Shown: one piece after another, positions 13,001 to 28,000 of the stretch
Position numbering within the stretch: the first letter of the stretch is position 1
Layout: every line of letters starts with the position of its first letter
Source: Hippasteria phrygiana
Taxonomy: Eukaryota; Echinodermata; Asteroidea; Valvatida; Goniasteridae
Direction of reading: 5' to 3'
Length of the DNA: 64,000 nt
Assembly (NCBI GenBank): GCA_037893225.1
Contig: JAZGUH010000628.1
Span: forward strand, 558,001-622,000
Program-made: the position numbers and the translations under genes
Notes under the pieces: model-generated
The model's input: the letters and a program-made list of their open reading frames with translations, nothing else
The model's database searches: none
Told to the model about the DNA's origin: nothing

Positions 13001-16000
13001 AGTGCATGCAGTGGATCTTGGACGTTCCGCTCAGCCCTCGGCCTCTGTACATGTTATGTGACCCATTGAAAACGATCCCATTTACACAAATTGGGCTTAC
13101 TTTACAAGAGGGCGCTATAACAAATGCCGCCTGAAGGTTGAAAACGAATGCTGTTTTCTCAGGTTTTTTTTCGCCATCCAAGAACGCGAAACTTTGAACA
13201 GGTTAGTGGAACGATATTTCCTATAAAATACTAACCCCCAAATCCAATGACCAATCATGTACACTACCTTTCATAACAAACTAAAAAGCTCTGACATTAC
13301 CTGCAAAATGACGGCCTAATCATCTTTTGTGGACTGCTGTCAGCTGTCTTGGGAGAATTAGCGCAAACCCGATCCATTTTGGACCAGAATCAACCTATAA
13401 ACTCCAAGGTAACCAAATATATACTTGCAGCCAGAAAGAGACAATCGCAGTCAAGTGCCTTGCTCAAGGACACAAGCTCTGACCAAAATCGAAAAAGGTA
13501 GCCTGCAATATAGCTTACCAGTTGCCAGGACTTGATGAGTTGGAACTTTCCCTCCTCGGTGCTCATGAGACGTTCGAAGACAGCGACGTTGAGGATGGTA
13601 GCTCGCAGGCGAGTGAACTCCTTAGCCTGGGCCAGACAGTGGGGCACTTCTTCCACCTGTGATTGGGTAAACCCGGGATACCTTGATATTTGGGGGATTA
13701 CGTACTATACAGCAATGTTAAATTACAAGAAGATTTTTCTTGAAATAAGAAATATTTTCATATATTAAGAAATTAAGAAAATCATTTTTGGCAGTGTATA
13801 TTATTACCCCTGCTCATCAAGCCTATTAATCATTCCTGAAACCTCAGCTCCCTGGGGAGTATACAGCCCCGGCTGCAAGTTAAGCGCACATGGACTAATC
13901 AAACACATAACCATCACTGCCCTCACAGGTACCCATTTACTCCTGGGCGGAGAGAAGCAACTTGCGACAAAGTGTCTTGCTCAAAGACACAAACACTGTG
14001 ACCCTTGCTTTACTCGAACTCGCAATCTGTAGTATTACCAAGATCTTGAGTCGGGTGCACTAGGCCACAGCAGTGCGCTCATCTATCAACATCCAGACTA
14101 TCCCGTGAAAGTGTCATTTTATTTGCGTACTTCGATAACAAACAGGCATTCAGCCGACATGGAACCTTGCCCAGCCTTGTATGACCATCGCCGAGATATA
14201 TTTTCACCTCTAACACATTTAAAAACAGTCAAACAATCCACAAGGGAAACTGACTAGGTAAATTTGAATACATTTTCAAAGTGAACAAAGAAACTGGCAG
14301 GAGCGGGATTCGAACCTGCGACCTCCGGAACACCGTACCGGCGCTCTACCAACTGAGCTATCTTGCCCTATGTTGGCAAAAATCAGTACAATTGCAAATA
14401 TGCAAATTAAAAAAAACTCACGTATCTGTCGTCAATGTCCTGAGTGTTGAACCAATTGGCGAGTTTCAGGAACGCTTGGCACTTGAGCTCGGGCGTGGAG
14501 AGGTACTTGCGCTCCACCGCCTGGCGAAGGTGATCGTGGAAGAAGTTCAAGATGCCGTTACGGTTGATGAGATTCTCTTCAAGGGACAAGTAGAAGGGGG
14601 ACCAGACTCTGCCGGGTACCTGCGCAGGAAGACGTCAAAACCAGGAATGTCATTTGTTGGGTTGTTTAGTCACTAAAGTATGAGAGTTTTCACCTTGTCA
14701 TCAGGAATGTTTTTTACTGAATTCAGCACTCGGTTGGTTTCAGCCGTTTCCAATACAAATATTATTATGGATAGCGAGGACATTACATGACCATTTGAAC
14801 CCGTTCTGGTCTGCTATTTATGGGGTGGTATGCCAATATCGTCACCGACACCACGAACTGACACTCTCTAGCGCGTGAGTGCCAGGGCGCGCACGTATTT
14901 TACAGTGAAACCGAAATTTACTCAGCACGCGGTTTCACGAACTGACACCCAGGTGCGCGCGAGTGTCAGTTCGTGAAAACGGTGACGATATGTCCACGTA
15001 TTGCAGATTGAAGCGTGCCCGAAAAGAAGTCAAACACGCTCACGTTGACACTCACATGTGCATACAGTCGTACTTTCCCAATACTTCCGAGGACAATGCT
15101 TTGTGTTTCCTATTGTCCCTTTAAAAATCGACCCCAGCACGTACTTCTACGTGCGAGGACCGATTTCAACAAAAGACTTGACGTGCGAGGACTGAAAGGT
15201 TTCTTTGTATTTCCTTTCTCCTCTTGTCCTCGGAAGTATATACAGAACCTGTACAACTATTAAAACCTCCCTACAATATACTGTGTAAACTTCACATCTC
15301 ATATACCGAAATGTAATTAGTTCCTAGGAAGGCCAAAAGATGATTATTAAAATAAAAAAAATGTTTTTGTGGAATGTATTTCCGCCCACCTTCAGAAATT
15401 GAAGAAGTTCTTGTTCGCTCAAACCACGGTGGGAACACCAGAGGGCGGAAGTCGCATCTCGGACCAGACCAGGCCTGTGCAATTCAACAACAAATTTGAA
15501 AAAATCTCAGTGTCCGACTGACTTTATAGTGTTTATGCCAATTCATACTGATACAGACCCGTGTGGTCGACCTTAAACCACCGTGATCACAATTCACCAG
15601 CGGCCATTTTGTGGAAAGTTTTCATAAACTCGAAAGAAAATGGTAATAATTTCTCGGAAAATTTATTATATATTGAACACAATACCAATCTAACAACATC
15701 CAACAATGGTAAAAAGTTGTGATTTGTTGGACTTTTTTTTAGCAGTCAACACAAACTATATGTGAATATTGTATTCAGCAAGGTACCGGTAGCAGCTAAA
15801 TACACTTGTTGGATTTTGTCAAAGTTATCGGGTGAAAGGTATACCTGTTGGATTTTCTTGTATTAAGGAGGGTGAAGGCAGATGTCTAATAAAACTTTAA
15901 TTCGTCAAACAATCCACAAGTCTAGTAAACTTTTTGTTGGATGTGCGATTTCCTATACTTATAAGGACCATGAATGGAACCCTTCTTTTGTTCCCTCTGT

Positions 16001-19000
16001 TTGTACTTTAACTTTTTCCGAACAGCTCCCAGAATTTTGTGTACAAACCTTTGTACACAAAATTCTCTCGAGGACTCGGCCCAAGTCCTCGGTGTCATTG
16101 TTATCCCTAATCCCCCATTGTCCCAAGTCCTCTCTCGTATAACCTAACCCACTCACACCTGCTGTACTTTGTTGGATTTCAGCAGGGTATCTACAAAAAT
16201 GCCTGGTGTGTAGGCGATACACTGCAAAACCCATGAAAATTTCCTGTTGGATTTTGTTGCATCAGTTTTGTTGGATTTTGCAGGGCCACATGTAAAACAC
16301 TGAAGGCGGTTTTAGGGTCAAGGCAAAACGAGACTACGTCTTGTAACAAAATGTGTCCGATATCAGACGGGAAAAAAAAAAACAATTTGGCGAACCTCTC
16401 ATATGTGATTTTTTGCTCGAAGTCCTCCTGCATCCGATCCAGGATCTTGACGAAGAGCTCGCCCGGGTTGCTGGCCCCCAAGTATTCTTTGATGGCAGCC
16501 GTCAATTGGAAGAAACTACCGTATATACGCACCTGACCAAACATCAAGACAAACAATTCATCAGGTGCGGGATCATGACCATGTTGGAAAAATTACTGAA
16601 AAAATAAAATCATGCAAGCAACATTTCGGAAGGAATTTCCTTGATGAATTTCAAGTGAGCATCACGACTCGGTAATAGTCTTAACTACACCATACTAAAT
16701 GTTGAAACGAAAAAAAATGCAAATCCGTTCAGAAATTTTCTTAAACGTTTAAATGGAACTCAAATTTTAAAATGGGACCTTGTATTTACGCACTCTACCT
16801 TCAAGTTGTATTTCCAAAGAATCTACGATCTTTCTAAATTTATTTAATTTACAAAGCCTTTTAGTATTTGATCACATTCCAAGAAGTTTAATTGATACAT
16901 CTCTCAATGACCAGCAACTATCTACTGTGTCAATGATACATAGTGTATACAATTGTTGATGTTTTCAATACGCCACTGGGCCAAGATTAATGCTCGGCGC
17001 GGACGGCACCTCTCCTACGTCTTAGTGTTAGTCTGATTAAAATAATGTGTTAAATTTGGTCTAGCATAAAATCCGGGCTATTAATACCTGGCCTTTTTTT
17101 TCAATCCGGTTTTAACCTTTACTACGAAAAAAAGATGATATATTTAACAAATTATTTGGACTTGGCAATATCCCCCGAATCGTTTATCCATGTGCATACA
17201 CAAAACAGGAGAAATTCCATGTTTATTTCACGTGACCTCAGTTACCGCACAAACGCTGGGACGGGCAGTAGCCTTTTTGCAAGTGTTGACTAAACGTTTA
17301 AATGTTTAAACGCTACTGGAAAGTTTTGCTAAACGTTTATCAAATTAAGGGAGGAGTGGTTAATCTGTGGTCGGGCCAGGCCTTTAAAAAGCCCAGCCAT
17401 GCCCAGGCCTTCAGGCTTTTACTCTTGCTATTGTGAGCCACAAATCACCTAACAATAGAGCGTCAACTAATCAATAAAGCCTGGCCTCTACCAGGCCAGG
17501 CCTGGTTGTAGCCCCACCCACACTAATCTGTAGCCATTCACGGCTTAATCAAAAGATGCCTCAGCTGTCAGTCAAGTCTGGGTGAACAATGGGAGCCGGC
17601 TGGACCCCAGAATTAATGGGCAGTTTATTGTGTACAATCAGGGGATTATAGAAGCCCAAAGGCCTGGGCGTTCCAGGGGCTTGGCCAGGCTTTTCAACAG
17701 CCTGGCCTGACCACAGATTAACCACTCCACCCTAAACATAAATTCCCATCCTTACACCATACCTCATCCAGCAGAGCCTTCAGATACAGTGGGTTGTTGG
17801 TCTGCTTAGCATCGATGATCATCGATCGTTGCTCCTCATTCAGCGTCTTGCCATACAGTTTCAAGTAGCCGGTGACGATCTCTGATTTCTCGTTAACGTT
17901 AAGAGGATGGACTCTAATCGTGGGCCAACCAGCGGCAGTGACTGCATCCATGGCCTTGATGAGAAGGGAATATATCAATCACTCGCTTGCCACTTGGTGT
18001 AATTTAGATAATTCCATTTCATAAATTGAAATTATGATTTATTATTGTTTATTCTTTTATTATGCAATCAAGGAAAATTGTTTTGTCCACAGCTCATTAA
18101 ATAAATTTATTTAACTTTACCCAGTTTCCATTGTGGTTTGACGAATTACTAGGTAAAAAGTCGTGTCCTCATTGAGTGATCCCCACAAAGTCGCTTCCCA
18201 GGTTGTATCGTAAAATTGGGTGTGATCCCGTGCTACACGGCATTATGGGTTTATGACTTCTGACTAGCGCCCACCCAAACAAAGATACTGACAATTTGGG
18301 AGACCGCCAACATAGGGCAAGATAGCTCAGTTGGTAGAGCAACGGTACGGTCGCAGGTTCGAATCCCGCTCCTTTTAGTTTTCCTTGTTCACTTTAGAAA
18401 TTCATAAAACCAAAATTGCTAACGATAATAAACCAACATACAACGTCCTGTTCACAATGAACTAAAAACAGGGTTCATACACCCTTGTGAACAAACAATT
18501 CCAGGACTTTTCCAGGATTTTCCAGGTCAAGATTTTGATTTTTCCAGGACTTAAATTCAGCTATGCCGACGCTGCGCGGGATCACGGACTCGTTTGCTGT
18601 AAGTTTTGATCGCAACTTATTGGACCGTTTTGTCTTATTTTGAAACTAATATTTATTTGACTACAATTTCCAGGAATTTCTTGGACTTCTTCTAAAAATT
18701 AAGCATTTTTCCAATACTTTCTAGGATGGGTACAAAATTCCAGGATTTTCCAGGTTTTCCAGGAGGCGTGCGAACCCTGTAAAAAACACAACCCATCTTG
18801 AATGAAACATTTACCTAGGATTTTGACTTACCCTTCCTGGCAGCGTGGAGAGAATCATGCAGACGTTCCCGGGCAAGGCTCTTGGAACCCATTTCATGTC
18901 CTGCTCGTCACCTGGAAAAATTAAATAAATTGTTTAAAAAAATAATGCAATTTTTATTCTTCGTCAAACAAACCACAAGGGAAACTGACTAGGTAAATTT

Positions 19001-22000
19001 GAATAAAGAGTGAACCGGGGTAAAATTGGACAAAAATGAAAAATCTACAACAAATCCATGAGGACCCCAAATCAACATAGTTTGTATTTGCCTAAAAGGC
19101 ACCCCCTTAAAATATCCGTTTTTATTGGTCTATATCCACTTTTACAGGTAAAAACACCTTCAGGACAACACCTCAGGAATTCCAGATTGCAAAAGAGATT
19201 CTTTCAAATTTCTGAAATCCTGACAAAAATCCTGACAAATCTCACTCCTGGTGAACAAAGAAGAAAACTGGCAGGAGTGGGATTCGAACCTGCGACCTCC
19301 GGAATACCACACCGTACCGGTACTCCGGAGGTCGCAGGTTCGAATCCTGCAAATTTTCTTTGTTCACATTGAACATTTTTTTTCTCACCAATTTCATTCG
19401 TTTTGTAGAGAATTTTTTTTTAAAGACCAGTTCATACATATGTGACGTGGTATCACAAAATGTACAGCATTTTTACACTGAAAATTCAATTTGGGAATTT
19501 TAGCAATTTTTGCATGTATATTTTTCCCTTTCCCAAAGTTTTAAAACTGAATTCAATCTCGAAATATTTGTTGGGAGTGCTTTCTTTTTTGAAAATGCAC
19601 ACGGGTCACAACATTTGACATTAACATTTTTACATGAGAAAAAAAAACCTGTCTCAATAATGTACAGCTTTTTATAATAAAAAAGAAAAGTGGTTTCTGC
19701 GGGGATATATTCATTGTCCTGTCTGTACAGTATATATTCACCGTCTTCAAACCTCATTCTCAAAACAAGTGGTCATGATTCTTAAACTTCAAAATGTTAT
19801 AGCTTGGTCGAGCGATAAGTTACAGCAACACATGACATCAAATTGAAGTGAATAGCTATACTCTCGGGAAAGATGAAAATCCCAATTTGAAAATACTTTC
19901 TACCCATTTGTTTGTGCTGGATCAGAAATATCATTAACCCTAACCCACCTCAATCATCCAAAATCCTCCTTGCAGTTTTGGAGGATTTTGGAGGATAGAA
20001 GATGAATGGTTTTGAAATTTTTGTTTATGCAAGTCGCCCATCACAAGGCCAAGGGCCACTCGAGGTGTGGGCTACAGAGGAAAGTGCGGAAGAACCAGCC
20101 CCTCACACTGAAACAAGACAAGATAATCTGATCTCTTCACAGTATGAATAGGGTCGGGATGGGTAACTAGTCCACTGCAAGGCATTAATAATGCCTCTAC
20201 CCATATTAGGCGTGGAAATGCTATAGCCCAGGACTGATATGTGTCGAACCCACAACTTGCAGAATTACCCGCAGACTACGAATTCAATGCTCCAAACCAC
20301 TAGGCTATGGCACTTCAAGAAAAAGAGGATTTCAGAGGATTGAGAAAGAAATGGCGTTTTAAGCGAGGAGGATTTTGGAGGATTGAGGATGAATGGCATT
20401 TCAAGAAAAAAGAGGATTTTGGAGGATTGAGAATGAACAGTGTTTCAAGCGGAGGATTTTGGAGGATTGAGGATGAATGGTGTTTCAAGCGGAGGATTTT
20501 GGAGGATTGAGGATGTTCCTAGCAAAAAGGGTCTGGGGGGTAGGGTTAAAGTCTCCCAAAATGTGTCGCCCCCCCCCCCCCCCCCCCCCCCCTTCCCCCC
20601 CAGTATCATGTATGACCGTACCTGCACCGGTACCCGTGTCTAGCTGGTTCAAGGCATCCAGCACCAGCACTACTTTGGTCTGTTTGGCCGCCATCTGAAG
20701 CCAAGTGGACAACTCCAGGACCAGGTTACGATGGGAGGAAGGGACCATCATCTCGAAGCCGAAGAACTGCTTGAGCTCCTCGTATAACCTGAGGATGATT
20801 AAAGATACCGGCAAGTTTAGCAAAACTCTGAACTTTTTGGCCCACTGCCACTGAGGAACAACTGAAGAAAAAAAATTTCCGTCAAGCAAAATGACTTTTT
20901 AAAACTGGCTATCTTGGTAAAATCTATAAAACCTAACCTTTCCCAATCCTCCAAAATTATCTTTGCCAAATGGAGGAATTTGCAGGATTGGGGGACTTTG
21001 GAAGTTGAAGCATTAAAGAATTTTGCAGGATTGGGGCATTATAGAGGATTTTGCCTCTGGAGGAAAATGGAGGATTTAGGTCATCAAGCCCAATCTGATG
21101 CTGGGGATGATTTCGGAGGATTGAGGTTACTGGGGCGTTTATCCAAAACCCACTGGAGGATTTTGCAGGATTCAGGCAGTGGTCCCCAGTATAAACAAAC
21201 ATTGGAGGATTTTGGAATCGGAGGATATTGGAGGATTCAGGTTAAAAATGTAGGGCATTAGGGTCAATGATGAATAATTTTGGAGTTTATATTCAGTCCA
21301 TAATTATGGAAACTAGCAAAAGAATTGTAAAAATATATAAAATAATCATGAGGGATGTTTGGAAATAATTCAAGACCAAACTGAAAAGAATCATTTAGGG
21401 CTGTCCCGAATATACCAAATATTCGATCGTCAACCGAACATTCTAATACTTTTTGCCGGTTCGAATATTCGAAAAAAGATATATGCCAGTACAGATACGA
21501 CTGATGCTATTTTAGTAGAAAAGTTACGGAGCTTAGCAGTGTGAAATGCCGCATTTTTGTCGAAAGGTAACTTTTTGTGGGACAGAGGTTTTTGCTGCCG
21601 TCCGTAAAACCCTTGACACTTGTAAAAAAAATAATAATTCCTGCAAAAATGCAAGCTGGAGTTTAGTTTCTTGAAAAACTTGATCGGCGAGGATCGAATA
21701 TTCGGTTTTGAATAATTGAATAATAAATTATTCGAAAATGAACAGCCCTATCATGAAGTAAAAGAAGATCGAAGGAAATCACGGTCAAAATTTCACATCC
21801 AGAAAGTGCCGACAGTGTGAATAGCAACATTTTCGAATGCGGTTTTTGTTCAGAGCAGCGGTACAATATTCCTTCCGTCGCAGGTTCAAATCCTGCTGCT
21901 GCCAGATTTCGTTGTTCACTTAAAAAAGAAAAAAATGATTTAGACTGAAATGACATCAGTACCTTCGCAACAGGTTTAGATGCGAAGCACTCTCGGAGGA

Positions 22001-25000
22001 ACTCCCGATGAAGTGCATGAACAGGAACACATCGGGATTCTCTTCCTGGAACTGGTAGGTCCAGTTTGCGATCAGCGCCGACTTCCCGGACCCAGACTCC
22101 CCGAGGATGACGAGGGGAGTGTTGGCCGGGCCCTCCCCACCGTCACCGTGGAAGACTCGCTGGGTGAACTCGGTGATCTGCTTGATGTACTCCGTGCCGC
22201 CGATGTAGATCCGTCTGCGGGGCTCGGCAAAGGCCAGGTGGGCCTCGTGCTCGCGCTGCAACGCGGTCAGCTCCGTGCCGGGAGGGAAGTCTTGGTCTAT
22301 GCACCAGATGAGGTCCTGATGAGAAATTCAAAGATGCTTCAAATACAACCTTGCTAAGCTATAGACCCTTTTCATGTGACATCACAGGTCTACGCTCAAA
22401 TTACCTTGGGAGGTGTTGTCATATTGAAATCTTAAAACGTGAAGTTTACAAACTATTCGTCAGATGGAGTTTGCGTTGGTGTGTAAATTCAATATAATGG
22501 GGTCTTACCCGTCACCGACGTATTTTATAAACACTGTATACTCAGTGTTGTCCCAAGAGATTTAGAAGAAAAAAAATAACTCTGGTGGGACTCGAACCCA
22601 CGACCTCCTGCTTTCTAGTCCAGACGTCTTGCCACTCGGCTACTATTTACAGTTTACAACTGGAACGCAAGCAGAAAACCTATATGATCTTTGGAAATGA
22701 AGCTTTGTTTTGCTGGGAGCTGCCTTAAGAATCTATATCCAGACATAGCAGTTACAAGTGCACAAGCCGAGAATCAGTACGGAGAACGTCCTCCAACTAT
22801 ACTGGAAGTGTGATATGCATGGAGAACTCCAGTCAGATACACATTCACCACTTGTAGAAATAGTTTCGGAAATAACGTACACGTGTCAAAACCTCTAAAA
22901 AAAACAATGCCTTTGGGATTATAATCAATTTAGACAAAAACCTGTCTCTCTCGCCACCTTGCAGGTGTTGAACAACGGGGAAAAGAGGTTGAAAATGGAA
23001 CCATTCAGCAAGCAGTCAGATGTTCTGCTCGAGTTGTTCGTGCTTGACTGAACAAAGTGTGGTACTGGGGGAAGATAAGGCAATGAACATGTGGTGCTGA
23101 AAGGGTTTATTTGATGTAGTATATTGTGTTGTCGCTCAATGATCATTCCCGGCTCCACTATAATCTTTTGAAGTTGTTCGAGTTTTGACCCCTTGTTTAG
23201 CCCCCTTGGGCACGGTATTTTACGGGAGACGTCGGGGTGTCGCGGCGGTTCTGGCAGCCAAATCGAACCGCTACAATGTGTTTGTGCAGTCAAGCGTATC
23301 ATAAACAATAATCCAACAATGGATTGAAACTGCACAAACGGCGGCCAATGGCGTCATCCGGCCTGGTGGCACTTTGTTTTTTGCGTCCACAGACGTCATC
23401 CGTACGGAAAGGGTTGGAGAAATGAAGCCCAAATTTTATGGCTAATGCACGCCCTAACGCGAGTTCAAAAAAGAAACCACCCCCATACAATATTTGGGGA
23501 GATTGAATTCAGTTTTAAAGCTTTGAGATTTGATAGAATTAGAACTTTTCAAATGTAAAAATCCCAAAACCGACTTTTCAGTGAAATTTTTTTTTTCCGC
23601 TTGTAACTTTGATAGTTCCCACTCATTTTGTGCCGCCAGGTCAGACGTGACCCACGCGGGGGAAAAAATGAGTCGGATGTCTCGCATTAACACTTTCACG
23701 TACGGGGCGGTCGAATGTCTCAGACTTTAATATATTTTCAAAGTGAACAGAGAAACTGGCAGGAGCGGGATTCGAACCTGCGACCTCCGGGTTACCGTAC
23801 CGGCGCTCTACCAACTGAGCTATCTTGCCCTATATGTTGGCGGTCTCCCAAAGATACTGAATATTTGGGAGACCGCCAACATAGGGCAAGATAGCTCAGT
23901 TGGTCGAGCGCCGGTATGGTAACCCGGAGGTCGCAGGTTCGAATCCCGCTCCTGCCAGTTTCTTTGTTCACTTTGAAAATGTATTCAAGTTTACCTAGTC
24001 AGTTTCCCTTGTGGATTGTTAGACTTTTTATTATAACTATAAGAAATCACACAAATCGTACCCAAAAAATGAAAAATGAAAAATATTTTATGCTCTTTTA
24101 GACCAACCGTAAAGCTTAAAAAAATGTATTTTTAACACATATTTGTCTCAAAACAGCCGCATGGTAAACTGACCTTCTGGATGAGCTCACATCCCTCAGC
24201 GGGAGTGGAGAATTGACGGACAGGCATCCCGGAAGTCTCGACGGCTTTCCTCAGAAGATTCTGCCGATCAAAATGCCACTGGCTCTCTTGATACTTCTTC
24301 TTCTTCTCTTTCTGGCCGTACAGAGAGAAACACAAATTAAAAATCTCTAAAGCCACAATGAACATTCTGATTAAATGAGGATGTTGATTGCCGAGTGACT
24401 TTTGAGAGCTAATTTTGATCATGTCCCCTCTCTAGCGCAGCAAACAAATCTGTTGTCTTAAACACCTTGCACCTTTTGTGTTTAGCACTAAGCACAAAAA
24501 AGGTGCAAGGTGTTTTGACGTCAGATTGGTTGGCTGCCCGCAGCGACAACTTTTCGACAAATGGCACCAGCGGGCTAGAGGGGACTTGATACAAAATTCT
24601 CTCTCAAAAGTCACCTTTTTGTTATTTCATGGCAGAAATATTTGCCGTTTAAATTTCAGAGATGTAGTCGAGTCCATCACAAGTCCCTGCAAGTCTATCA
24701 CAAGCCCTCCAGTCCTAATCCCAATCACAAGCTATTCAAATGAGCTTTGACAAAGGCATTCCTTTGTCATTGTTCATCCAGTTACTTGTGACCGGCTTTA
24801 TGAAAGCACTTCTGACTGGGTTTGTGAAAGTGCTTGTGAAAGTACTTGCAGGGACTCGACTCCAACTCTGCTAAATTTTACAACACGCAAAAAATACACT
24901 ACAAAATGACGCAGACTTCTCTCAGCAATCAACGTCCTCGTAAATATCATTCTGCTTCTATAAGGAGCAGATCACGGAAGTTTTGCATGGGCGTGGTGAG

Positions 25001-28000
25001 GCCCTACAATTTCCACCCGTAAAAAGCAAAATAAAATTTAACAAAAACAATTATAAAAAATCTAACTTTGCTGTGGGAGAGAATTTGGTCGATTCACAAC
25101 TCAGCGCGTCGCCAGCGGCAAGCCGGGAAATGCCAATTTCCCACATTCGGGGTCGACATCCCATCTATCGCGTTGTAAAGATGGTGGACAGTACAGCAGT
25201 ATGGATTTCGCGAGAATGAGAGTGGATGAGTTAAGCAATTTTTTGACTGATCGGGAAATACCTTGTGCGGGAAAAAAGAGAGGAGTTGATAGATTTAGCG
25301 GAGAAGGGGTGTAAGAAGTACGGTCGATGCATTGGCGATACCCACTTCCGGTTTGGCAATGTAGACTTTTTCCCATGATGCACTGCGTAATTTGGAGTCT
25401 TCCGGCTTGCCGCTGGCGGCGTACCGAGTTGTGAATCGACCGAATTGGCGAGTGCAGGGGATCACAATGTGAAGAACCAACCGTCAGACTTGGTGTCAGT
25501 GAGTTATAGTGCTAGTCGAGATGGAGCTAAAGCGAAGTTAGTCTAACTGGTAGCTCTTGTGTGAACTTGATCCTTGTGTCAAGACAACTTGTTCAAGAGC
25601 GTGGGTACTTCTCTCACATTAAAACGAGGGGGAAACAGGTGCCCAGGAAATTGGGGATATCAATATCAATCACCATGGCAACTTACATCTTCCTCATCAG
25701 GTTCGAGCTCGTCCCTCTGGATGCGATGCTCACGGAGATAGAAGAAGGTTCGTCCTTTATTGGCAGCGGACTCTACATCGTTCAGAGAGCTGTGAAGGAT
25801 CTCCAACTAATCGCAAGCAACAAATCGGACATTAAGACATGCTGTGATTCCGTTTTAAATCAAATGCCCCAAATATAAGCTTTGCAGTTGGGTTTTCACA
25901 TGAAATGCAGAGATGTCAACCTGTTATATGGTGCGACAGAGAGGTGAACCATCATGACCACCCTGTCGGGGAGGTTTGAGCAAATTTGTCATTTTGCCAA
26001 ATTTGTGGTAAAAATATATACTACATGCTAAATAATGCATGAGGCCAAGTAAATTTTAAAAACATGTTGAGCGTCCGGTTTTTTTTTTTAAAGGAAGGAG
26101 GTGCTTTTTATGATGTTTTTTGTCAAGATGGCCACCATTCTCTTTTAAATTTCCGACAACCGTAGGTTTTTCAACTGTTCGAGATACAAAAAAAAGGAAG
26201 AGACATGCTGGACAAGAGAATTGAACATGTTTACAGTGGTTTTAATAGTTTTAGTAAGCTTGTATGTTATTTTCCGGTGGATCGGTTGAAAAACAGGGTC
26301 CGGCCGGGGTAAAGCAAAAAATATTTCTCCCGGAGGCGTCGGCAAGGCATTGTTAAGAAATTAAAAATGAAGTATTTGAAACTCTGCAAGCAATTTGTTT
26401 TTGTTTGTTCTATTTTTAAACCACCCCCCCAATCCGTCACTGGTGTTACTATGAAATGTGGCCCAAGTTGACCTACTTTAGTGACGCTGGTCTTGTAGCG
26501 GTACTGGGAAATCCACTCCAGCCGTTTGAAGTTTTCTATGGCGTAATTGTAGCTCTTGTTCAAGAGCTCATCCGGTTGATTCTCTCTCTGGCTCCATCCA
26601 TAGCGATCGCCCAACATGCAGATGAAGTACGGCGCACACTTCTCAACCTAAATCACGAAAGGAAAAGCAAAGAAGTTACAAATGATGGCAACTATTTATC
26701 AAAAGGTCACTGTTACTTATCCGGAAAGCGTCAAAATGTTTCCGAGTGAAAGCCGATTGATATACAGGAGAGCCCTTTTGTCTGTCCCACGAGTGCATGT
26801 AGCGTAGCACATTTGTGACCCACTCTGCAAAAAAGGCACTTATGTTACAAAATTTGAAAATAGTGTTTTATATATATAGCTGGAAAGGCCATTTTATAAG
26901 CTTTCGTATGGTATATCTCTAGCATTTTGCAATCACAAGATATTTAGAAATTTGCATGTTTGTTTTCAGGAATTTCCTGAAAAAAAAACAAAAAGCAAAG
27001 CAATAGATGGAAGCACTCGACACAAACACATTCTTTTCCCAACTTTATTCACTGAAATCAAAGATTTTGGTTATAATATAGAATAATATCAAAGATACAA
27101 AAAATTCCCTCCCTTCAAAATCACTTGTTTGAAGAATTTTTCACCCGCTTCACATAGAACGGGCCATTACGCGTAAAAGCATACAGCGACTTATGTGCCC
27201 TTTTTGCAGAGCGGGTCACATTTGTGACTCGCTCTACAAAAAGGAGTATTATGTCGCACTGTGTGAAAACACACACACAGGGCTGTTCTATGTGAAGCGG
27301 GCGAAACAATCTTCACATAAGTGATTCTTTTGTTTTGGGTTTGTTTGCTTCTGTTATATCTATATTTTCATAATTTATGTTCAGAAACATAAATATTGAT
27401 GAATAAAGATTAAAAAAAAAAAAATTACTTCTATCTTATTTCTTTGCACTTTTTGTGTTTAAAGGCCTATATCTCTAAACGCACTTCCGTTAAATTGGAA
27501 AATAGGAGTATACAAATGTCAAGATATCTCGAGAACACAAAATGCCACAGGGGTCAAACCTACACCAAAGTAAAGCTTAGGATGTGACAAATTCAACTAT
27601 GTATATAACTCATTTATCTTCCACCAAAGATTTACTAATATTTTAAATTCACTTCATGGATATTTGCAGATCTGCCAACTTTCTAACTACTGAACGAACT
27701 TCAATTTATGCTGAAACCAACCTATCACCGTTTCCAAGCTTTAGACAACTTTGCACATGTTTGGAAGATTTAGAATTTCATGTGATATTGAACAGACACT
27801 ATGGCTAATGGTTATGGATGGCGTTAGGTCAGTTGGAATAAACAAGTGAAGCTTTGAAAGTCAACATCTGTCAATAACAAGGTGATCCGTGGATCACACG
27901 TGTCGCCTTTTTTTGGTCACTGCATCGCATTTGCAAATTTTCAAATGAGAGCAATTTTACATTTTAAGCCTATTTTACCACTTGACCTCCAGTGACCTTT

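Noticed and set aside
13390..13518. Extension of exon 26 past its donor
   Set aside because: The frame continues to 13390, but the donor CTG|GTAAGC joins exon 27 in phase and restores the family pattern.
14290..14377. Functional tRNA genes at SINE heads (also 18300, 23760, 23880, 49210, 58740)
   Set aside because: A and B boxes are clear, but each is followed by the same non-tRNA tail and the anticodon arms do not fold properly. They are SINE heads.
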